A stretch of DNA of 64,000 nt from Bacillota bacterium (GCA_023388055.1 JAEWGW010000044.1:124001-188000), one strand, 5' to 3'; shown: positions 43,038-51,714, numbered from the stretch's first letter. The notes: generated by a model not told the origin, from the letters alone. Program-made: numbers and translations.

Positions 43038-43105
43038 AAGAGAAGGTTAGGGCGTGTTTGCAAACACCGCCTAGGGGATCAGGTTCCCCGCCTTCTCTTT
43101 TTTTT
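43038..43105 (+). terminator. Branched (three-way junction) terminator after ctpB
   Basis: AAGAGAAGG (43038-43046) pairs with CCTTCTCTT (43091-43099), followed by a T-run. Inside are two more hairpins: GGCGTGTTTG with CAAACACCGCC, and GGGGA with TCCCC. An outer stem enclosing two inner hairpins is unusual for a terminator. The inner part resembles the uvrB leader at 49629-49675, suggesting a repeat copy lies within the terminator. Confidence 0.75.
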
Positions 43106-43159
43106 GCGGTTGTTGCAAGTTCTATGAGGGGGATTGTGCAAAGGAGCTGATATGCGGTT

Positions 43160-44455
43160 ATGGACCTGGCTTTGAATCTGTTGTCCGCTTGGGGAAGAGC
43201 GCTGCTGGGGCTCTTGGTGAATCCCTTCTATTACCTGGGGCTGGTGGTGATTCTGCTTCAATACAGACGGCAGATCCGGCTGGAGCGCAAGCTGTTCCAT
43301 TCCCGCTTTCATTATATGGGCCGGGTTGCCTGGAGATTGGTGGTTTGGGGACTGGCAGCCGGACTGGGGGCGTCCCTGGTGCTGGCGGCACTGGGCTCCG
43401 CTTTCACGATGGAGGCCATGGTGCTGTTATGGTCCTTATCGGCGGTGCTGATTTTGTTCCGGCTCCGGTTTTTGTGTCTGGCATATGCCGCGGGAATTTT
43501 GGCATTGGTGGATGCAGTCCTGGGCTGGGTGCCCCAAGGGGCGGATACGGTGGCACTGGGATGGCTGTACCGGTGGATGGAAGGTGTGGAGACACCGGCG
43601 CTGCTGGTTTTGGCAGGGATGCTCCACCTGGCGGAGGCACTGCTTGTCCGTCATCAGGGAAGCCTGACCCGTACGCCGTTGTTTTCGGAGAGCAAACGCG
43701 GCCGCGTCATGGGCGGTTTTCAGTTATATGCCTTTTGGCCAGTGGCTCTGTTCCTGCTGGTGCCGGCCCAGTCCGGCGGCTTCCAGCTGCCGTGGACACC
43801 GGTGTTCGGCTCCGGTCTGGCCTCGTCAGGCTGGACCATTCTGGCCTTGCCCGTAGCTATGGGCTTTATGGAGTCTACGTGGACCCAATTGCCGGAGGAC
43901 AAAGCCCGGAGAACCTCGGGGCGGCTGCTGCTTTATGGGGTGGCCGTAACCGGTCTGGCTCTCCTGTCCCATTGGGTAGGGGCATTCCTTCCGGTGGCTG
44001 CGGTGCTGACCATTGCTCTCCATGAGGGGATTCTGTGGTGGGGACGCTGGGAGGAAACCAAGGAGCCTCTCCGGTTTGTCCATGACAGCCGCGGGCTGAA
44101 GATTCTTGCGGTGCTCCCGGACAGTCCGGCGGAGGCGCTGGGCATGCGGACCGGGGAAATCCTCGCCAAGGTGAACGGGCTGCCGGTGCGTACCCGGGAG
44201 GGGCTCCATGCTGCCCTGCAGGAGAACCCGGCCTATTGCAAGCTGGAGATTCTCAACCTGGAGGGGGAGAGCCGCTTTGCAGGGAGGGCGATGTTTGCAG
44301 GGGAGCATCATCAGTTGGGCATACTGCTCTGCCCGGACGAGGACACCCGTTATGTGGTGGAGGAGCGGCAGCAGCATGGGCTGGTATCCGTATTGGCCCG
44401 GTCCTTGGGCGGCCTGTTCGATAAGAAGAGCAGCAGCAATGACAGGGCCATGTAA
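43160..44455 (+). CDS. minJ: Multi-span membrane PDZ protein, MinJ-like division topology factor
   Basis: Residues 1-300 hold about seven to eight hydrophobic segments (LGLLVNPFYYLGLVVILLQY, GLAAGLGASLVLAALGSAFT, ALFLLVPAQSGGFQL). Residues about 315-410 form a PDZ domain (GLKILAVLPDSPAEALGMRT, GEILAKVNGLPVRTREGLHA). This architecture and the position after ctpB match MinJ (YvjD) of Bacillus subtilis, the bridge between DivIVA and MinD that keeps division at midcell. Sequence conservation of MinJ outside the PDZ domain is low, so the name depends on synteny. The ribosome site AAGGAG is 14 bases upstream of the ATG, rather far. Confidence 0.75.
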   Translation: MDLALNLLSAWGRALLGLLVNPFYYLGLVVILLQYRRQIRLERKLFHSRFHYMGRVAWRLVVWGLAAGLGASLVLAALGSAFTMEAMVLLWSLSAVLILFRLRFLCLAYAAGILALVDAVLGWVPQGADTVALGWLYRWMEGVETPALLVLAGMLHLAEALLVRHQGSLTRTPLFSESKRGRVMGGFQLYAFWPVALFLLVPAQSGGFQLPWTPVFGSGLASSGWTILALPVAMGFMESTWTQLPEDKARRTSGRLLLYGVAVTGLALLSHWVGAFLPVAAVLTIALHEGILWWGRWEETKEPLRFVHDSRGLKILAVLPDSPAEALGMRTGEILAKVNGLPVRTREGLHAALQENPAYCKLEILNLEGESRFAGRAMFAGEHHQLGILLCPDEDTRYVVEERQQHGLVSVLARSLGGLFDKKSSSNDRAM

Positions 44456-44483
44456 GAAAGCATAAAGATAAGGACGCACAAAG

Positions 44484-44527
44484 AAAAAGGACGCAGCGGA
44501 CCGGAATCCGACGGCGTCCTTTTTGGG
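44484..44527 (+). terminator. Intrinsic terminator after minJ
   Basis: AAAAAGGACGC (44484-44494) pairs with GCGTCCTTTTT (44514-44524). The loop contains a smaller GGA-TCC pairing. It is symmetric, so it may also stop the minus-strand hydrolase transcript ending at 44656. The 130 bases after it hold nothing recognisable. Confidence 0.85.
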
Positions 44528-44655
44528 TTGTGTGTGGTGTGGCTGCGGCAGGAGCCGGTGTTGTTCAGAGACGCGGCATCCTCTGCTATTGTCCGTTCGC
44601 CTGATGGTAGTCTGAGAACGCAGGGCTTATCGCTCGCACCCGGTCGTACCCTGAA

Positions 44656-46638
44656 TCACACGTCCAGCACCACCATCTGATGATTCTCCAGCATCGGCAG
44701 CGTGAAGCTGACGGATTGGCCGCCATCGTCGGCAGTGAAGGCCAGCTCTGTTCCCTGCGGGGCCAGATAGACCCGCTTCACGGGCTCCGGCAAACGGAGA
44801 GTGACGGGGATATTGTACAGCGGGACGATATCCTCGATAACCTCCACCCGGCCTTTTTTCACCGGAGTGTTGTAGAGCAGATGCTGGACATAACGCCGTT
44901 CCTTCACCTGATGCTGGAGGGTAACAATCCCTCTGGCAGGCAGACCGGTCTCCACCATAGGCTTAGGCAGCAGGCGCTGAAGCGCATAATGAACCATTTC
45001 CTTCAGGATCAGATGTCCGTTGTCGGCATAATCAGAGAATAGCTTCCAGGCCATATAGATGCCTGCATCGCTTTCCACCATACCCGGACCTGCCTCCTCA
45101 CCGTTGGTGGGGGTGTGCTGATGGGAGCAGAAGGCGAAGACATCCCGGTTGAAATAAGGATTCTCCCGTGCACCCAACTGCTGTCCACCGGGGGCCAGCT
45201 CCACCTGCTGTCCCTCCGCATACATAACGAAGGCGGCGGGCTTCAGAGGCCCGGGCACGAAATCTGGCCGGAAATAATCCGGGCAATAGGGGTTTACGCC
45301 TACATGCTTCACTCCCAGCTCCAGGGCAAAGGCTGACTCCGTTTCATTCAGGCCGGACTGTCCGGTAGCAAGCACCTTGCCGCCTCCGGCGATAAAGCAG
45401 CGGAGCCGCTCCGCCAGTTCGGGCCACAGTACAGCCTCATCCGGCAGCACCAGCACCTTGTACGCCTCAAAATCCGCCTGCGTATCCACCACATCAAACA
45501 GGTAGTGGCATTCTGTCAAAATCCGCACCGCACCCGGGTCTGCCAGCTTGTTGCGCTCCTGCTTCTTCAATGCCGGAGGAGCAGCCTCCTGCACCGCCTC
45601 CAGGGAGAGCACCGCCACCTCCGCCACACCGGAAACACCGGTGCACCAGGGCTCCTTGGCCTCTACCTCGGCATAGGCCTCGCCAATCAGCGAATAAGTG
45701 GCCGGGTCCATCAACCCCTTGGGATGAAGCTGGTCGCCTATGGAGCAGCCTGCTCCGTGGGCCAGGCTCAGCGCGGTTTCGAACCGCAGGGCATTAGGGT
45801 GCTTGTAGCCCCCGAATTCTCCCCAGGCCTGATGGAACTTGCCGGTCATGCCCAGGAAGTCCATCCCCAGGGTTTGCGCATAACGGGCGGACAAAGGGAA
45901 GTGGTCATAACCCCAGCCTCCGGTGGGCAGAGACTCCAGCTCCAGGTGGGTGTTGGCATGGGCCAGCTCCCGGCGGCCCCGGGTTTGGTGGCCGCTGTTG
46001 TGGAAGATGGGCAGGCCGGGCTTGATCGCATGCACCACCTCCCGCACACGCTCGGTGTAGCGGAGATAGGTTTTACGCCCGAGGGCGATAACCGCATTCA
46101 GATCCCGGGGATCCTGGCCGCTCCGCCGCAGCTCGGCGACGCAATATTGGCAGTAGCATCTGCGGCTGCCCACAATATCCAGGAAGATGCCGTCCGCATC
46201 ATAGTTGCGGGTGACCTCTTCTATTTGAGCCAGCAGAATATCCAGATAAGGGGTGTTAAAGCAAAATTCGTGGTACCCGGCCTCCAAAAACCCCTTCACC
46301 CACCGGGTTTGGTCCTGAATGTCCCGGATGAGCCAGTCGGGGTGGCGACGGGCCAGCTTTTCATCCAGACCGGCGGAGAGGTACACGGGAGTTTTTACTC
46401 CGATGGCATGGGCGGCTTCGATCATTTCCCCCAGCAGGTCAAAGGAGAGATTCGGGTGCATCTCGTTGGTTTCACTGGGGTGGTACGCCCAGCCGTGATG
46501 GCACTTGGAGAATACGGTGATGGAATCAACGTGACCCTCCCGCAGCATGGCCTGGAATTGAGCCTTGGAAAAATCCTTGGCAATATCGGGAATAGCTTCG
46601 GATGTATGAAAATCCAGATGGACCTGGCGCAAACGCAT
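44656..46638 (-). CDS. Putative glycoside hydrolase (GHL6-like TIM barrel with beta-galactosidase trimerisation-like domain)
   Basis: A 660-residue cytoplasmic protein without signal peptide. The N-terminal half looks like the hypothetical glycosyl hydrolase family 6 domain (QVHLDFHTSEAIPDIAKDFS, FNTPYLDILLAQIEEVTRNY, DADGIFLDIVGSRRCYCQYC). The middle (residues about 345-560) resembles a beta-galactosidase trimerisation/glutamine-amidotransferase-like fold (ADFEAYKVLVLPDEAVLWPE, GGKVLATGQSGLNE). The family is often annotated as alpha-L-fucosidase-like, but activity is untested. A probable partner is the SGNH esterase directly upstream; both fit intracellular breakdown of imported, acylated oligosaccharides. 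The ATG at 46638 is preceded by GAGGAGCGAT on the minus strand. Confidence 0.75.
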   Translation of the reverse strand: MRLRQVHLDFHTSEAIPDIAKDFSKAQFQAMLREGHVDSITVFSKCHHGWAYHPSETNEMHPNLSFDLLGEMIEAAHAIGVKTPVYLSAGLDEKLARRHPDWLIRDIQDQTRWVKGFLEAGYHEFCFNTPYLDILLAQIEEVTRNYDADGIFLDIVGSRRCYCQYCVAELRRSGQDPRDLNAVIALGRKTYLRYTERVREVVHAIKPGLPIFHNSGHQTRGRRELAHANTHLELESLPTGGWGYDHFPLSARYAQTLGMDFLGMTGKFHQAWGEFGGYKHPNALRFETALSLAHGAGCSIGDQLHPKGLMDPATYSLIGEAYAEVEAKEPWCTGVSGVAEVAVLSLEAVQEAAPPALKKQERNKLADPGAVRILTECHYLFDVVDTQADFEAYKVLVLPDEAVLWPELAERLRCFIAGGGKVLATGQSGLNETESAFALELGVKHVGVNPYCPDYFRPDFVPGPLKPAAFVMYAEGQQVELAPGGQQLGARENPYFNRDVFAFCSHQHTPTNGEEAGPGMVESDAGIYMAWKLFSDYADNGHLILKEMVHYALQRLLPKPMVETGLPARGIVTLQHQVKERRYVQHLLYNTPVKKGRVEVIEDIVPLYNIPVTLRLPEPVKRVYLAPQGTELAFTADDGGQSVSFTLPMLENHQMVVLDV

Positions 46639-46675
46639 GATTATCGCTCCTCGTTTTGTAGTGTGCCGCTACCTG

Positions 46676-46746
46676 AAATAACATGGTCCGAGCCGCAGGC
46701 CGGATATGTTATGGAAGCCTCGAAACCGGCAGAGCCGGTTTGAGGG
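46676..46746 (+). repeat. Two-hairpin structured repeat, copy C
   Basis: Outer stem ATAACAT (46678-46684) with ATGTTAT (46706-46712), GTCC with GGAT, apical GCC-gca-GGC, then CCTC-g-AAACCGG, loop CAGAG, CCGGTTT-GAGG. Compared with copies A and B the second stem changes TTGG/CCAA to CCGG/CCGG, a double compensatory change. It lies between two minus-strand genes, in the orientation opposite to them. Confidence 0.85.
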
Positions 46747-46760
46747 CCTTCTTCGACATT

Positions 46761-47714
46761 TCATCTTTCATCGATGCGCAGAGAATCGTAGCATGGATGG
46801 CGATGTGCAACCTCTTGCTCCAAGCACCGTGCAGCCGCCAAGGCTTCCTCCAAGGAAAGGGCCTCCGCCGCTTTAACGGGGTGGGTGTGGCCTACATGCT
46901 CCTTCCAGGCGTCCGCCAAAATCCGGTGCCGCTGAAGCACCAACGGAAACCCCGCCCATTCCTCAAGTGACGCCGAAAGATTTTCCATATGGGTCATGTC
47001 CTCGTTAAACCACTCGGTCAGCAGGGTGCGTGCAATAATTCCGTGACCATAGGCGTTGGGATGGATCCCGTCACCAGAGGAATAACCCGGCTGCTCCGCC
47101 CGTTGAGAGGCAGTGGCGTACAGCAAGGGAGTCCGGATATCGATTACGCTGTCGGCTGCTTCCAGAGCAGGGTCAGTGAGCAGCCATTGCGCGTAGGCGC
47201 GCAGCACCGTGTCATACTCCCGGTATGGGGATAAATAACTGTAATCCGGTTTGCCGTCCTCCCCGGTCCGCGGAGCAGGAAAGGCGAAGGATGCGGCGTC
47301 AAAAGGCGGCGGGGTTACAAGCACTGCTTTGGCTCCCGCGGCTTTGATTTTTTCGAGAAGCAGGAGCATCCCTGTTTGGTATGCCTTGAACCGTTCCTCC
47401 GACAAGGGATGGTAGATCCCGTCGTTCATCCCGTAGCAGCAGAACACCCAATCGGGTTTGGTTATCTCCAGCGCCCGCTTTGCCCGGTCATGGACGCAGG
47501 GGCGGGGAAAGGGATGTTTGGCTTCGCTCAGGCCGGATGCGGTTTCGCTGCTCACCCCCAGGGGAATCAGGGACAGGTTCTTGTCAGGATGGTATCGGCG
47601 GAAATAAGCCTCCAAGTAGGCAATATAAAGACCGTTGTCCGTGACGCTGTCCCCCAAAAACAGGATTGTTGCGCTAACCGGCAACCGGTTTTGCTTGTGC
47701 ACCCATGCAGACAT
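46761..47714 (-). CDS. SGNH/GDSL-type hydrolase (esterase)
   Basis: A 317-residue esterase. SATILFLGDSVTDNGLYIAY has the block I nucleophile Ser, LGVSSETASGL the block II Gly region, WVFCCYGMNDGIYHP the block III GxND, and SSGDGIHPNAYGH the block V Asp and His. There is no signal peptide, so it acts in the cytoplasm, probably deacylating sugars. The gene is directly upstream of, and same-strand as, the glycoside hydrolase-like gene, with structured repeat C in the 120-base gap. AAAAGGAGG precedes the ATG. Confidence 0.88.
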   Translation of the reverse strand: MSAWVHKQNRLPVSATILFLGDSVTDNGLYIAYLEAYFRRYHPDKNLSLIPLGVSSETASGLSEAKHPFPRPCVHDRAKRALEITKPDWVFCCYGMNDGIYHPLSEERFKAYQTGMLLLLEKIKAAGAKAVLVTPPPFDAASFAFPAPRTGEDGKPDYSYLSPYREYDTVLRAYAQWLLTDPALEAADSVIDIRTPLLYATASQRAEQPGYSSGDGIHPNAYGHGIIARTLLTEWFNEDMTHMENLSASLEEWAGFPLVLQRHRILADAWKEHVGHTHPVKAAEALSLEEALAAARCLEQEVAHRHPCYDSLRIDER

Positions 47715-47840
47715 GTTGAGCCTCCTTTTAAGCAGATTCCGTTATTGAACGCTCCAAGCATACCTCGTAAACAGTGCAATTGTTTACTGTACATAGTCAA
47801 GATTCCTGTATAAGCTCCTGTACATACTCCAATTAACTGC

Positions 47841-47880
47841 AAAACCCCTTGCGCGAGCCGCAGCCGCGAAGGGGTTTTAT
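47841..47880 (-). terminator. Intrinsic terminator after motB
   Basis: AAAACCCCTT (47841-47850) pairs with AAGGGGTTTT (47869-47878), extended by CGCG with CGCG. On the minus strand the right-hand flank supplies the T-run after motB. The same hairpin can work in the other direction. Confidence 0.88.
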
Positions 47881-47883
47881 AGG

Positions 47884-48666
47884 TTAGTTCAGCTTCTGCG
47901 GCTCCCGCAGGACGACAATTTCCACACGTCTGTTTTTGGCCCGGTTTTCTTCTGTATCGTTGGGAGCGATGGGCATGGTATCTCCATAGGCGGTGGATAC
48001 AAACATCCTGTCATTCATTCCCGGAGTACTGAGCAGATACCGGATCACCGAAACGGAACGGGCCTGGGACAGCCCAAGGTTGTCTTTATACAAAGAGCCG
48101 GTCTGCAAGGGCAGATTGTCTGTGTGGCCTTCTATGCTGACCTTGGTGTCGAGACTCCGGAACAGAGAGCCCAGCTTGTCCAGAATCGGCAGGGAAGCGG
48201 GCTTCAAATCAGCCTTGCCCAAATCGAACAGCACCATATCGTTCAGCTTGATAACCACGCCCCGCTGGAGATTTCCGGCAGAGACCTGGGCCTGCAGATT
48301 ATTTTCTTCAATATATTGATTTACCTTGGAGAGCAGGTCCTGCAGCTCCCGTTCCCTTTCCGCCTGGGCGCTGGCGCTTGGAGCAGGTGTGGGGCTGTCT
48401 GTGGGCACGGGGGTTGCTTTATCTCCTTGCTTCAAATCCCCGGCAGGCCCATTGTGCTTTTCAATAATGGTATCGCCTTTGGCGAACTGCAGATGCAGGG
48501 ATTCGGAGAGCATCTCGTATTTGGCCATATCCACCTTGCTCATGGAATACATCACAATAAAAAAGATCAGAAGCAGCGTAATCAGGTCCGAGTAGGTGAT
48601 TAGCCAGCGTTCATGATTCTCGGGGGCCTTCCCCTTTTTTCTATTGCTCCTTCTCAATGCCGGCAC
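47884..48666 (-). CDS. motB: Flagellar stator protein MotB
   Basis: Peptidoglycan-anchored half of the ion-driven stator. One membrane helix with the conserved proton- or sodium-accepting Asp (LITYSDLITLLLIFFIVMYS) is followed by a linker rich in Pro/Ser/Ala and an OmpA-like peptidoglycan-binding domain (ISIEGHTDNLPLQTGSLYKD, LSQARSVSVIRYLL, ENRAKNRRVEIVVL). The length is 260 residues. Its start lies 26 bases inside motA, so translation is coupled. Whether H+ or Na+ is used cannot be told safely from the sequence. Confidence 0.93.
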   Translation of the reverse strand: MPALRRSNRKKGKAPENHERWLITYSDLITLLLIFFIVMYSMSKVDMAKYEMLSESLHLQFAKGDTIIEKHNGPAGDLKQGDKATPVPTDSPTPAPSASAQAERERELQDLLSKVNQYIEENNLQAQVSAGNLQRGVVIKLNDMVLFDLGKADLKPASLPILDKLGSLFRSLDTKVSIEGHTDNLPLQTGSLYKDNLGLSQARSVSVIRYLLSTPGMNDRMFVSTAYGDTMPIAPNDTEENRAKNRRVEIVVLREPQKLN

Positions 48667-49438
48667 CTGCCTCCCTGATGCTGCCCCTGTTCTTCTTATG
48701 TTGGGTGAAGGAAAGCAGCTTCTTGCGGATTAATTGCGGATTCTCCCCGGCTTGGAGAGCCAGGATGCCCTCCAGCATCATTTCCCGCTCAGCAATCTGT
48801 TCCTCGCTTCTCACCTTGATTTTGGATGCGATAGGCAGGTAAATCACGTTGGCGCTGAAGACGCCGTATAAGGTGGCAGTAAAGGCAATGGCGATGGCAG
48901 GAGCCAGGGATTCCGGGTTTTCCAGACTGCCCAGCACGTGGATCAGACCCAGCACCGTACCGATAATCCCCATGGTTGGGGCAAACCCGCCGGCGGCTTC
49001 GAAAATTTTGGCATGGCCTTCGTGCCGGGATTCCAGGGAATCCATCTCCAGCTCCAGGATCTGCCGGGTCAGCTCCGGATCTGTTCCGTCCACCACCATC
49101 AGCAGTCCCTCATGCAAAAAAGGATGCGGGTTCTCCAGTGCCCGCTGCTCCAGGGCCAACACACCCTCCCGGCGGGCAATGGTGGCCATATCCACAATCT
49201 CATCAATTAATACATCCGGATCGCTTTTGTTCTGGGTAAAAGCCATCCTGAGGCCTTCGCCGGTTCCCTTCAGGCGGGATGCGGGAAAGCTGACCACCAC
49301 CGCACCGATGGTGCCTCCGAATACAATCAGCAGGGCGCTTGGAATAAACAGCGCACTCAGATGGCCTCCGTCCATGGCATATCCGCCGATCAGGCCGGCA
49401 AAGCCAATGATCAGGCCGATTAATGTTGTAATATCCAC
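48641..49438 (-). CDS. motA: Flagellar stator protein MotA
   Basis: Four-helix channel partner of MotB that drives rotor switching complexes. TM1 TLIGLIIGFAGLIGGYAMDG, the cytoplasmic loop with ARREGVLALEQRALE, TM3 and TM4 (AAGGFAPTMGIIGTVLGLIH, AFTATLYGVFSANVIYLPIA) are as in the family. The length is 265 residues. The start codon is GTG at 49438, after AAGGGGAAAC on the minus strand. It is divergent from uvrB. Confidence 0.93.
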   Translation of the reverse strand: MDITTLIGLIIGFAGLIGGYAMDGGHLSALFIPSALLIVFGGTIGAVVVSFPASRLKGTGEGLRMAFTQNKSDPDVLIDEIVDMATIARREGVLALEQRALENPHPFLHEGLLMVVDGTDPELTRQILELEMDSLESRHEGHAKIFEAAGGFAPTMGIIGTVLGLIHVLGSLENPESLAPAIAIAFTATLYGVFSANVIYLPIASKIKVRSEEQIAEREMMLEGILALQAGENPQLIRKKLLSFTQHKKNRGSIREAGAGIEKEQ

Positions 49439-49521
49439 ATCATGTTTCCCCTTTCAAGGCTGGTATGAGATATGTATGTAAAACAATTACAGGTAAAGAA
49501 AAAATAAGTATGCTGTTCCCT

Positions 49522-49570
49522 TTGCAATCCACTAGGAAAGCGGGTATAATTGATAGGAACATGTATTCCC
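49522..49570 (+). promoter_or_regulatory. uvrB promoter with LexA (DinR) box
   Basis: TTGCAA (49522-49527), 17 bases, TATAAT (49545-49550). Starting seven bases later GAACATGTATTC (49557-49568) matches the Bacillus SOS box GAAC-RNRY-GTTC with one mismatch. It covers the expected transcription start, so LexA binding would repress uvrBA until DNA damage. Confidence 0.75.
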
Positions 49571-49628
49571 ATTGTACAAAATTTGTAACTTTGTCAATTT
49601 TTTTATCGGGTTCTGTCGCTGAAAAGTT

Positions 49629-49675
49629 TAGGGCGTGTCTGAAAACTCCGAGGGGAGCAGATTTTGGCCCCTACT
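49629..49675 (+). repeat. Repeat-like leader segment of uvrB
   Basis: TTTAGGGCGTGTCTGAAAAC followed by TCCGAGGGGAGCAG resembles the inside of the branched terminator at 43046-43081 (TTAGGGCGTGTTTGCAAAC, AGGGGATCAG). The GGGCGTGTCTGAAAACTC form also looks like the terminal repeat of some insertion sequences or MITEs. It lies in the roughly 150-base untranslated leader of uvrB. Confidence 0.45.
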
Positions 49676-49716
49676 ATAAATCAATCAAGCGGGTTCTCCG
49701 CTGTGAGGGTGATCGT

Positions 49717-51714
49717 ATGAGTGAATCTGCATTAAGCCAGCGGAAATTTGAACTGGTGTCCGAATTTTCGCCTCAGGGGGATCAGCCTGCCGCCATTGAG
49801 GAGCTGGTCAAGAGCATCGAGTCGGGACAGAAGTTCCAGACCCTGTTGGGTGCTACAGGAACAGGCAAAACCTTTACTGCGGCCCAGGTAATCGCCAAGC
49901 TCAACCGGCCGACGCTGGTCATCGCCCACAACAAAACGCTGGCAGCCCAGCTGTGCAGCGAGTTCAAGGAGTTTTTTCCGAATAATGCAGTGGAGTATTT
50001 CGTCAGCTACTATGACTACTTCCAGCCGGAAGCCTATATTCCCTCATCGGATACCTATATAGAGAAGGATTCCAGCATCAACGACGAGATCGACAAGCTC
50101 CGCCACTCGGCCACCAGCTCACTGTTCGAGCGCCGGGACGTCATTATCGTGGCCAGTGTGTCCTGCATCTACGGCTTGGGCTCACCGCAGGAATACAAGG
50201 ACCTGCGCCTGTCTCTGCGTGTTGGCATGGAGCGGTCTCGCAACGACATTCTCCATAAGCTGGTGGATATCCAGTACCAGCGCAATGACCTGAACTTTGT
50301 CCGGGGCACCTTCCGGGTGAGGGGCGATGTGGTGGAGATTTTTCCCGCCTCCCAAGGAGAGCATGCAGTGCGGGTAGAGATGTTCGGCGACGAGATCGAG
50401 CGGATTACAGAGATTGACGTGCTCACCGGGGAAATTCTCGGTACGCGGGATCATGTGACGATTCCACCGGCCTCCCACTTTGTCACCCAACAGTCCACGC
50501 TTCAGAGGGCGGTGGCCAACATTGAGGTAGAGCTGGAGGAACGCCTGGCGGAATTGCGGGCGGACAACAAGCTGCTGGAGGCCCAGCGTCTGGAGCAGCG
50601 CACCCGTTACGATATCGAAATGATGATGGAGATGGGCTACTGCTCCGGCATCGAGAATTACTCCGGCCATCTGACCTTCCGCCAGCGGGGCGAAACGCCG
50701 TATACGTTGCTGGATTATTTCCCGGAGGATATGCTGTTTGTTATTGACGAATCTCACGTGACCCTGCCCCAGATCAGGGGGATGTACAACGGCGACCGGG
50801 CGCGCAAGGAGATGCTGGTAGCCCATGGGTTCCGGCTGCCTTCGGCGCTGGACAACCGGCCGCTGCGCTTCGAGGAATTCGAGAGCAAGTTTACCCAAGG
50901 GGTCTTTGTTTCCGCTACACCCGGTCCCTTCGAGCTGGAGCACTGCCCCCAGATGGTGGAGCAGATTATCCGGCCTACCGGGCTGCTTGATCCCATTGTG
51001 GAGGTACGGCCCACCAAAGGGCAGATTGACGATATGATCGGGGAGATCCACGACCGGATCGCCAAGGACGAGCGGGTGCTGGTCACCACTCTGACCAAGA
51101 AAATGTCCGAGGACCTGACAGATTATTTGAAGGAACTGGGCATTAAGGTGCGTTATTTGCACTCGGATATCAAAACCATCGAGCGGATGCAGATTCTCCG
51201 GGAGCTGCGTCTTGGCGTATTCCATGTGCTGGTGGGGATCAACCTGCTGCGGGAGGGGCTTGACCTGCCCGAGGTATCTCTGGTCACCATTCTCGATGCG
51301 GACAAGGAAGGGTTCCTCCGTGCGGAGCGCTCCCTGATCCAGACCATCGGGCGTGCGGCCCGGAATTCCGGCGGCAAGGTTATCATGTACGGGGACAAAA
51401 TAACCGACTCCATGGAGAAGGCCATCAGCGAAACGAAGCGGCGGCGTGCCATCCAGGAGGAGCATAACCGGAAGAACGGCATTACGCCCCAGACCATCCA
51501 GAAGCGGGTGCGGGATGTTATCGAAGCCACCAAAGCGGCTGAATCCAAGACCGAATATCTGGCGGAGGTCAAGGGTGCCAAGATGTCCAAGAAGGACCGG
51601 ATGAGTCTCATCGAACGTCTGGAGAAGGAAATGAAGGATGCAGCCAAGAACCTGCAGTTCGAGAAGGCGGCGCAGCTGCGTGACGCCATTATGGAGCTGA
51701 AGGTGCAGGATTAG
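49717..51714 (+). CDS. uvrB: Excinuclease ABC subunit B
   Basis: DNA-damage verification subunit of nucleotide excision repair. Walker A GATGTGKT near residue 45, the beta-hairpin region YYDYFQPEAYIPSSDTYIEK near residue 97, helicase motifs FVIDESHVTLPQIRGMYNGD and LREGLDLPEVSLVTILDADK, and the C-terminal UVR motif (ERLEKEMKDAAKNLQFEKAA) are present. The length is 665 residues. The frame opens upstream at 49465, but the ATG at 49717 has GAGGGTG at the right distance and begins the conserved protein. Confidence 0.97.
   Translation: MSESALSQRKFELVSEFSPQGDQPAAIEELVKSIESGQKFQTLLGATGTGKTFTAAQVIAKLNRPTLVIAHNKTLAAQLCSEFKEFFPNNAVEYFVSYYDYFQPEAYIPSSDTYIEKDSSINDEIDKLRHSATSSLFERRDVIIVASVSCIYGLGSPQEYKDLRLSLRVGMERSRNDILHKLVDIQYQRNDLNFVRGTFRVRGDVVEIFPASQGEHAVRVEMFGDEIERITEIDVLTGEILGTRDHVTIPPASHFVTQQSTLQRAVANIEVELEERLAELRADNKLLEAQRLEQRTRYDIEMMMEMGYCSGIENYSGHLTFRQRGETPYTLLDYFPEDMLFVIDESHVTLPQIRGMYNGDRARKEMLVAHGFRLPSALDNRPLRFEEFESKFTQGVFVSATPGPFELEHCPQMVEQIIRPTGLLDPIVEVRPTKGQIDDMIGEIHDRIAKDERVLVTTLTKKMSEDLTDYLKELGIKVRYLHSDIKTIERMQILRELRLGVFHVLVGINLLREGLDLPEVSLVTILDADKEGFLRAERSLIQTIGRAARNSGGKVIMYGDKITDSMEKAISETKRRRAIQEEHNRKNGITPQTIQKRVRDVIEATKAAESKTEYLAEVKGAKMSKKDRMSLIERLEKEMKDAAKNLQFEKAAQLRDAIMELKVQD

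Noticed and set aside
45505..46743. 412-codon plus-strand open frame opposite the GHL6-like gene
   Set aside because: Shadow frame; the minus strand has coherent domains and a ribosome site, this frame has neither.
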